From Planktotalea sp. (GTDB lineage Bacteria > Pseudomonadota > Alphaproteobacteria > Rhodobacterales > Rhodobacteraceae): a stretch of 10,336 nucleotides of DNA. The position numbers and the translations under genes are program-made. Within the stretch, counting starts at the first letter, position 1, and each line of letters opens with the position of its first letter. This document shows, piece after piece, positions 6,529-10,336 of the stretch. A model generated the notes under the pieces. That model made no database searches, was not told the DNA's origin, and saw only the letters and a program-made list of their open reading frames with translations. The stretch covers positions 1-10,336 of the forward strand of contig JAHEGL010000013.1 in NCBI GenBank assembly GCA_024645145.1. The letters are read 5' to 3'.

Positions 6529-6852
6529 TCACCCCTCCAACTCCGCCTCCAAGAACCGCTCGAACGCGTCCATGTCCAATTCTTCGAACTTACCAAAGCT
6601 TTGCATCCACACGGACGCCTCTTTCATAGCGTTGGGTTCGATCTTGCACCATTTCACGCGACCGCGTTTCTCTTGGGTGATCAGACCGGCTTTGCTAAGG
6701 ATGACCAAGTGTTTGGACACCGCCGCCAGCGACATCTCGAAAGGGTCGGCGACGTCTGTCACGGCCATATCGTCCTCTAACAACATTGTGAGGATCGCGC
6801 GGCGGGTTGGATCGGCGAGGGCCGCAAAGACAGTGTCGAGAGTTTGGCTCAT
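6529..6852 (-). CDS. ArsR family winged-helix transcriptional regulator
   Basis: 107 aa, typical ArsR/SmtB length. LADPTRRAIL (12-21) is the hallmark N-terminal helix. The recognition helix-turn-helix covers 38-58 (PFEMSLAAVSKHLVILSKAG), followed by the wing RGRVKW (63-68). The ELCxC metal box is absent and the only cysteine is C69, so this is not a classic arsenic or metal sensor. It resembles the SdpR-like group often paired with SRPBCC (AHSA1) proteins, although no such partner gene lies next to it here. It has no Shine-Dalgarno sequence; its promoter places transcription at or next to the ATG, suggesting a leaderless message. A palindromic operator 31 bases upstream points to autorepression. 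Confidence 0.92.
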   Translation of the reverse strand: MSQTLDTVFAALADPTRRAILTMLLEDDMAVTDVADPFEMSLAAVSKHLVILSKAGLITQEKRGRVKWCKIEPNAMKEASVWMQSFGKFEELDMDAFERFLEAELEG

Positions 6853-6857
6853 AAGGC

Positions 6858-6898
6858 CATAAACGCAAAGCGGTGATATTCGTCAACCAAATGGTTGA
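6858..6898 (-). promoter_or_regulatory. ArsR promoter and palindromic operator
   Basis: On the - strand, TTGACG (6881-6886) and TTTATG (6858-6863) are spaced by 17 bases, placing the start of transcription at about 6851, which is the ATG. The operator is TCAACCAAATGGTTGA (6883-6898), 7-bp perfect arms with a 2-base centre, overlapping the -35 box. This matches the palindrome type I associate with SdpR-like ArsR proteins. Confidence 0.65.
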
Positions 6899-7011
6899 AT
6901 ATGCAATAAGCGCGAAAACGGAAGAAATCGCACCTGCGCCCAGCTGTCGCAGTCAAGACTTTTGACATAAAATAAAATATTATCAATGCGTTACCAAAAG
7001 TCGACACTCAC

Positions 7012-7040
7012 TTGACTCATAAGCAGTGCAGGCATAGCAC
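7012..7040 (+). promoter_or_regulatory. Probable promoter of the atp (Fo) operon
   Basis: TTGACT (7012-7017), 17 bases, TAGCAC (7035-7040), predicting a start near 7047 and a leader of about 25 bases. The -10 box is weak, but alphaproteobacterial sigma70 promoters often rely on TTGAC. Inverted repeats lie just upstream (6952-7017). Confidence 0.45.
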
Positions 7041-7071
7041 TCCCCTAAACCTCTAAACGGGATTTGAGCCG

Positions 7072-7401
7072 TTGATCGAGCCTGACAATCAAGACCGTCT
7101 CAAGCAATTGGACGAACGGATCGCCAAGGTGAAAGCGGCGACAGGCCCAAAGCGCGCGCCAGAGGAGCACTACAGCCAAGCCCAACAGGGCTGGCGCATG
7201 GTGACAGAGCTCGTAGCCGGTCTTGGGATCGGTTTTGGCATCGGATACGGACTAGATGTGCTGTTTGGTACACTGCCGATTTTCATGGTGCTGTTCATAA
7301 TGTTGGGTCTTGCGGCCGGTATCAAAACGATGATGCGCACCGCACAAGAGATCCAAGACCAACAATTGTCCGCACAGGCGGACGCGCACAAAGAGGACTG
7401 A
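7072..7401 (+). CDS. atpI: ATP synthase accessory protein AtpI (AtpI/AtpZ family)
   Basis: 109 aa, two-helix membrane protein encoded first in the Fo operon. AtpI assists assembly of the c-ring and has been linked to Mg2+ handling. A charged N-terminal coiled stretch (4-40) is followed by Gly-rich TM1 (about 43-63, ELVAGLGIGFGIGYGLDVLF) and TM2 (about 68-87), then a polar tail. The start is TTG at 7072: an in-frame TAA at 7054 leaves no ATG or GTG option upstream, and the product (MIEPDNQDRLKQLDERI) begins as expected for this family. CGGGA about nine bases upstream may serve as ribosome site. TTG should keep expression low, which suits a non-stoichiometric assembly factor. atpB follows after three bases. 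Confidence 0.9.
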   Translation: MIEPDNQDRLKQLDERIAKVKAATGPKRAPEEHYSQAQQGWRMVTELVAGLGIGFGIGYGLDVLFGTLPIFMVLFIMLGLAAGIKTMMRTAQEIQDQQLSAQADAHKED

Positions 7402-7404
7402 AGC

Positions 7405-8148
7405 ATGGCTGAGGAAAAAGGCGGACTAGTTTTCCACCCAATGGATCAGTTCATCATCAAACCTTTGTTTGGCGATGGCCCGATTGGTATGTTCACAGTC
7501 ACTAACATGACGCTCTGGCTCGCGCTGGCTGCGATTTGTGTCATCGGCTTGTTGGTGATCGGCACATCCCGCCGCGCAGTTATCCCTGGTCGCGCACAGT
7601 CCATCGCGGAAATGATGTACGGTTTCGTCTATAAGATGGTTGAGGACGTAACAGGCAAAGATGGTATCAAGTACTTCCCATATATCTTCACGCTGTTTAT
7701 CTTCATTCTGTTCTCTAACTTTCTCGCGCTGATCCCTATGTCGTTCTCACCAACTTCGCACATCGCTGTAACGGCAATCTTGGGTTTTGGCGTGTTCTTC
7801 ACAGTGACAGCCATCGGCTTCATCAAAAACGGCGCTGGCTTCTTGGGTCTCTTCTGGGTCTCCAGCGCGCCACTCGCCCTTCGCCCTGTTTTGGCGTTGA
7901 TCGAGGTTATCTCTTATTTTGTTCGCCCCGTAAGCCACTCCATTCGTTTGGCTGGCAACGTCATGGCGGGTCACACGGTTCTGAAGGTTTTTGCGGGCTT
8001 CGCAGCACTGACAGCGGTCGCACCTTTGTCGATCCTTGGTGTGGTCGCGATTTACGGCCTCGAAGTGCTGGTGTCCGCGATCCAGGCCTATGTCTTTACT
8101 ATCCTGACATGCGTTTACCTAAAGGACGCATTGCACCCGTCTCACTAA
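7405..8148 (+). CDS. atpB: F0F1 ATP synthase subunit a
   Basis: 247 aa, inner-membrane stator subunit forming the proton half-channels against the c-ring. About five or six hydrophobic helices are visible (roughly 32-53, 91-112, 118-140, 158-174, 193-214, 215-238). The essential arginine is R181 in [12 protein letters not shown] (equivalent to E. coli R210). Nine residues on is H190, where E. coli has E219, and seven residues before the conserved Q227 is E220, where E. coli has H245. This is the reciprocal Glu/His exchange known in mitochondria and many alphaproteobacteria. GAGGA seven bases before the ATG is a good ribosome site. It follows atpI by three bases. Confidence 0.98.
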   Translation: MAEEKGGLVFHPMDQFIIKPLFGDGPIGMFTVTNMTLWLALAAICVIGLLVIGTSRRAVIPGRAQSIAEMMYGFVYKMVEDVTGKDGIKYFPYIFTLFIFILFSNFLALIPMSFSPTSHIAVTAILGFGVFFTVTAIGFIKNGAGFLGLFWVSSAPLALRPVLALIEVISYFVRPVSHSIRLAGNVMAGHTVLKVFAGFAALTAVAPLSILGVVAIYGLEVLVSAIQAYVFTILTCVYLKDALHPSH

Positions 8149-8155
8149 CTAACGT

Positions 8156-8177
8156 GGGTGCGTGAAACCACGCACCC
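8156..8177 (+). promoter_or_regulatory. Intercistronic stem-loop between atpB and atpE
   Basis: GGGTGCGTG (8156-8164), loop AAAC, CACGCACCC (8169-8177): a perfect 9-bp stem starting eight bases after the atpB stop codon. It is not followed by a T-run, so termination is unlikely. It may act as an RNA processing or stability element upstream of atpE. Confidence 0.7.
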
Positions 8178-8217
8178 TACGCATCTATCTAAACTTCCAA
8201 TCGTAAGGAGAAATACT

Positions 8218-8442
8218 ATGGAAGGCGATCTCGCACACATCGGCGCAGGACTTGCAGCAATTGGTTCCGGCGCAGCCGCTATCGGTGTTGGTAACGTTGC
8301 AGGCAACTTCTTGGCTGGCGCATTGCGCAACCCATCCGCTGCTGCTGGTCAGACAGCTACACTCTTCATCGGCATCGCGTTCGCAGAAGCACTGGGCATC
8401 TTTGCATTCCTCGTGTCCCTTCTGTTGATGTTCGCAGTCTAA
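8218..8442 (+). CDS. atpE: F0F1 ATP synthase subunit c
   Basis: 74 aa, the proteolipid whose oligomeric ring carries protons. It is a hairpin of two helices: a Gly/Ala-rich helix 1 (about 7-32), the polar loop ALRNPS (35-40) with the conserved R37, and helix 2 (46-72) with the proton-binding carboxylate E57 in [11 protein letters not shown]. No Na+-binding Gln signature is obvious, so it is probably proton-driven. The start at 8218 is fixed by a consensus AAGGAG seven bases upstream; a longer frame from 8158 would begin inside the upstream hairpin and has no family support. The strong ribosome site and the stem-loops on both sides fit the need for many more copies of c than of the other Fo subunits. 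Confidence 0.98.
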   Translation: MEGDLAHIGAGLAAIGSGAAAIGVGNVAGNFLAGALRNPSAAAGQTATLFIGIAFAEALGIFAFLVSLLLMFAV

Positions 8443-8466
8443 GCCGACTGATCTAATCCTTACGCG

Positions 8467-8496
8467 CGGGCGGCTGGAGACATCTCAGGCCGCCCG
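8467..8496 (+). promoter_or_regulatory. Intercistronic stem-loop between atpE and atpX
   Basis: CGGGCGGC (8467-8474) pairs with GCCGCCCG (8489-8496). Inside, GAG/CTC can pair around the loop ACAT with a short internal mismatch. It has no T-run, so it more likely protects the 3' end of a processed atpE message or partly impedes transcription than ends it. Confidence 0.7.
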
Positions 8497-8526
8497 ATGT
8501 AGAGAAAAGTTCCGACGGAGGACGAT

Positions 8527-9072
8527 ATGGCTACCGAAACAACAGGTGCCGTCAGCTCATGTGTAGGTTCCGATGGCTCAGCCATTGGTATGCCGCAACT
8601 TTGCTTTGAATGGTTCCCAAACCAGATTTTCTGGCTCGTTCTCACTCTTGTAGTGATCTTTCTTGTTCTGTCCCGCATCGCGCTCCCGCGCATCGCTGCG
8701 GTTTTGGCAGAGCGTTCCGGGACGATCACCAATGATATCGCTGCCGCTGAAATGTTGAAAAACAAAGCAGGCGAAGCAGAAGAAGCATATAATAAGGCCC
8801 TCTCAGATGCGCGTGCAGAAGCACAAAACATCGTGGCATCTGCCAAAGCAGATATTCAAGCTGATCTCGACGTAGCGATCGCGAAAGCAGACGCTGAGAT
8901 TGCTGCGAAAGCCGCTGAATCGGAAAAAGCAATCGCTGAAATCCGTGCAGGCGCTCTCGCCAGCGTTGAAGAAGTTGCAAAAGACACAGCCGCAGAGATC
9001 GTCTCTGCACTGGGTGGCAAAGCCTCAACTAAAGACGTGAGCGCCGCTGTCGCTGCGCGCATGAAAGGATAG
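8527..9072 (+). CDS. atpX: F0F1 ATP synthase subunit b'
   Basis: 181 aa, the b' half of the peripheral stalk, present beside b in photosynthetic and many other alphaproteobacteria. A short N-terminal periplasmic tail (1-30) leads into one membrane helix (about 33-53, [16 protein letters not shown]). A long Ala/Glu/Lys-rich coiled coil (60-175) follows, which pairs with subunit b and reaches subunit delta. [14 protein letters not shown] marks the conserved entry to the helix. The tail unusually holds two cysteines, C12 and C26. GGAGG five bases before ATG is a strong ribosome site. atpF follows after four bases. The symbol atpX, also written atpF2 or atpG in this group, is used to separate it from b. 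Confidence 0.95.
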   Translation: MATETTGAVSSCVGSDGSAIGMPQLCFEWFPNQIFWLVLTLVVIFLVLSRIALPRIAAVLAERSGTITNDIAAAEMLKNKAGEAEEAYNKALSDARAEAQNIVASAKADIQADLDVAIAKADAEIAAKAAESEKAIAEIRAGALASVEEVAKDTAAEIVSALGGKASTKDVSAAVAARMKG

Positions 9073-9076
9073 TATC

Positions 9077-9637
9077 ATGCGGATCAAAGCACTTACTCTC
9101 CTCTTGATCGGTTCCGCGCAGCCAGCTTTGGCAGCCTCTGGCCCTTTCTTCTCGCTCGGCAACACAGACTTCGTTGTTTTGCTCGGCTTCTTGCTGTTCC
9201 TCGCGATCATCGCTTACTTCAAAATTCCAGCGCTTCTTGGTGGCATGCTTGATAAGCGTGCAACTGACATTCGCGATGAATTGGATGAAGCGAAGGCCCT
9301 TCGCGAAGATGCACAGAAATTGCTCGCCTCTTACGAGCGCAAGCAAAAAGAAGTGCAAGAGCAAGCAGATCGCATCGTTGAAGCGGCTAAGAAAGACGCG
9401 GCAGCTGCTGCGGATCAAGCGAAAGAGGATCTCAAAGCCTCCATCGCGCGTCGCCTTGCAGCTGCCAACGATCAAATCGCTTCTGCAGAGGCCGGCGCGA
9501 TCAAGGAAGTCCGTGATACGGCCGTTGGCGTTGCAATTGCAGCAGCGAACGACGTGATCGCTAAGCAGATGACGGCCAAAAATGGAGCATCGCTTATTGA
9601 CGACGCAATTGGCGAAGTCTCTAGCAAACTTCACTAA
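9077..9637 (+). CDS. atpF: F0F1 ATP synthase subunit b
   Basis: 186 aa, partner of b' in the peripheral stalk. The N-terminus (1-20, MRIKALTLLLIGSAQPALAA) looks like a cleavable Sec signal peptide with an AxA site near 18-20. The true membrane helix is at about 31-50 (FVVLLGFLLFLAIIAYF). A charged coiled coil (57-170) follows and ends in a C-terminal region for delta binding. Cleavage would leave the expected N-out topology. The ribosome site AAAGGA lies within the end of atpX, seven bases before ATG. It is the last gene of the operon; F1 genes do not follow, in keeping with the split Fo and F1 operons of alphaproteobacteria. Confidence 0.96.
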   Translation: MRIKALTLLLIGSAQPALAASGPFFSLGNTDFVVLLGFLLFLAIIAYFKIPALLGGMLDKRATDIRDELDEAKALREDAQKLLASYERKQKEVQEQADRIVEAAKKDAAAAADQAKEDLKASIARRLAAANDQIASAEAGAIKEVRDTAVGVAIAAANDVIAKQMTAKNGASLIDDAIGEVSSKLH

Positions 9638-9660
9638 TCAACGCGAAAAAACCAAAATCG

Positions 9661-9693
9661 AAACCCGGCCTCAGCGCCGGGTTTTGTCGTTTT
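9661..9693 (+). terminator. Rho-independent terminator of the atp operon
   Basis: AAACCCGGC (9661-9669), loop CTCAGC, GCCGGGTTT (9676-9684), then a T-rich tail (TGTCGTTTT). The 9-bp GC-rich stem starts 24 bases after the atpF stop. Confidence 0.9.
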
Positions 9694-9699
9694 AAGCCT

Positions 9700-9744
9700 C
9701 TTCATTTTTCCAAATAAACTCCGAGGTTTGGGGCCGCACCCCAA
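9700..9744. repeat. Dispersed repeat/hairpin element, copy 2
   Basis: Its first 21 bases (9700-9720) are identical to 732-752, followed by the same GAGGTTTGGGG-type stretch and a stem-loop TTGGGG (9728-9733), loop CCGCA, CCCCAA (9739-9744). It is in the same orientation as copy 1, again just behind a + strand transcription unit and about 80 bases before the next + strand gene. Two further small hairpins follow: CTGCTG/CAGCAG (9746-9760) and GCGTG/CACGC (9771-9786). Confidence 0.75.
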
Positions 9745-9791
9745 TCTGCTGCGTCAGCAGCTTATCAAGCGCGTGTGTGAGCACGCACAAC

Positions 9792-9820
9792 TTGACTCCC
9801 ACCGCAAGGCACACAACGAT
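9792..9820 (+). promoter_or_regulatory. Probable promoter of the terminal hydrolase gene
   Basis: TTGACT (9792-9797), 17 bases, AACGAT (9815-9820). Transcription would begin around the ATG at 9827. No Shine-Dalgarno sequence lies before the ATG, so the message may be leaderless. Confidence 0.4.
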
Positions 9821-9826
9821 GCAGCT

Positions 9827-10336
9827 ATGATATCAAACACCCTACGCACAATTACCGAAAATCCGGATCTAGGCATCACAATGCCTGACGGTACACGCCT
9901 TTCGGCCCGCACGTGGATGCCGGACAACGCAAAAGACGCCCCCGTCCCTGCAATCCTCGAATTCCTCCCTTACCGCAAACGCGACGGCACGACCGCGCGC
10001 GATTGTCTGACCCATCCTTACTTTGCCAAACGCGGCTATGCCTGCATCCGCGTCGACATGCGCGGTAATGGCGATAGCGAAGGGCTGATGGAGGACGAAT
10101 ACAGCCCGCAAGAACTCGCCGATGCGGTGGAGACGATCAAGTGGCTCGCGGCGCAACCGTGGTGTTCTGGCACCGTCGGGATGATGGGTATTTCGTGGGG
10201 CGGTTTTAACGCGCTGCAAGTCGCAGCTCTTCAACCCAATGCGCTTAAGGCGATCATCACGCTTTGCTCCACGGTCGATCGCTATGCGGATGACATTCAT
10301 TACAAAGGCGGCTGTTTGCTGAACGAAAACCTTGGC
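9827..10336 (+). CDS. CocE/NonD family hydrolase (X-Pro dipeptidyl-peptidase-like), N-terminal part
   Basis: 170 codons open to the window edge; the family is usually 550-670 aa, so most of the gene lies outside. It has an alpha/beta hydrolase fold, related to cocaine esterase and Xaa-Pro peptidase S15 enzymes, that cleaves ester or amide bonds. Visible motifs: PDGTRLSARTW (20-30), the core strand LEFLPYRKRDGT (44-55) with Y49 at the usual oxyanion-hole tyrosine, VDMRGNGDSEG (76-86) and the nucleophile elbow GISWGG (121-126) with S123. The catalytic Asp and His would come later. No signal peptide is visible, so it is probably cytosolic; the substrate is unknown. Start 9827 is the only in-frame start before the conserved PDGT motif; no ribosome site is evident, fitting a leaderless transcript. 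Confidence 0.9.
   Translation, partial: MISNTLRTITENPDLGITMPDGTRLSARTWMPDNAKDAPVPAILEFLPYRKRDGTTARDCLTHPYFAKRGYACIRVDMRGNGDSEGLMEDEYSPQELADAVETIKWLAAQPWCSGTVGMMGISWGGFNALQVAALQPNALKAIITLCSTVDRYADDIHYKGGCLLNENLG

Noticed and set aside
6962..6990. TTGACA at 6962-6967 as an alternative atp promoter
   Set aside because: No acceptable -10 box is found at 16-18 bases; the AT-rich TATTAT is only 10 bases away.
8158..8217. 20-codon N-terminal extension of subunit c from GTG 8158
   Set aside because: It would start inside the hairpin and lacks a ribosome site; AAGGAG clearly sets the start at 8218 and the family begins there.
9029..9634. 201-codon ORF on the - strand
   Set aside because: It is a shadow of atpF, caused by the biased codons of an Ala/Lys/Glu-rich coiled coil.
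9869..10300. 143-codon ORF on the - strand
   Set aside because: It is antisense to the CocE-type hydrolase, whose + strand frame carries GISWGG and other motifs; the - strand product is Arg/His-rich with no recognisable domain.

Overview
The window looks like a chromosomal segment of a marine Rhodobacterales (Roseobacter-group) alphaproteobacterium. This rests on three things. The ATP synthase Fo genes occur alone, in the order atpI-atpB-atpE-atpX(b')-atpF, with two different b-type subunits and a terminator directly after atpF. Subunit a carries His and Glu at the positions of E. coli E219 and H245. The accessory genes (FadR-type GntR regulator with an SDR, PIG-L with cadherin-like repeats, orphan ArsR, CocE-type hydrolase) also suit this group. 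The genus cannot be read from the sequence.

Left part (1-2360, + strand): two tandem, mutually related genes of the uncharacterised Lin0512 family overlap by ATGA. They are followed by a repeat/hairpin element and then a GntR/FCD regulator overlapping (ATGA) a short-chain dehydrogenase. A promoter with an inverted repeat around its -10 box lies upstream of the regulator, so the regulator-SDR pair is probably autoregulated.

Middle (2393-4148, - strand): trmL, a tRNA wobble 2'-O-methyltransferase, and a zinc-independent MDR-type alcohol dehydrogenase/quinone reductase. A 344-base non-coding gap with a 9-bp inverted repeat separates the dehydrogenase from a + strand PIG-L deacetylase gene (4493-5983). 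That gene is interrupted by two in-frame TAA codons 33 bases apart. It is otherwise continuous in one frame and carries two tandem cadherin-like repeats. Next come a bleomycin-resistance-type VOC protein (+) and a convergent ArsR regulator (-) with a clear palindromic operator over its -35 box.

Right part (7012-9693, + strand): the Fo operon of ATP synthase, from a promoter with nested inverted repeats to a strong intrinsic terminator. atpE has a consensus ribosome binding site and lies between two intercistronic stem-loops, consistent with separate control of the subunit needed in excess. A second copy of the repeat element follows the terminator. The window ends inside a CocE/NonD-type serine hydrolase whose start codon falls where transcription is predicted to begin.

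Most promising for follow-up: the divergent Lin0512 pair, the repeat element shared by the two ends of the window, the doubly interrupted PIG-L gene, and the hairpins flanking atpE. No rRNA, tRNA, CRISPR array, insertion sequence or phage gene was seen.
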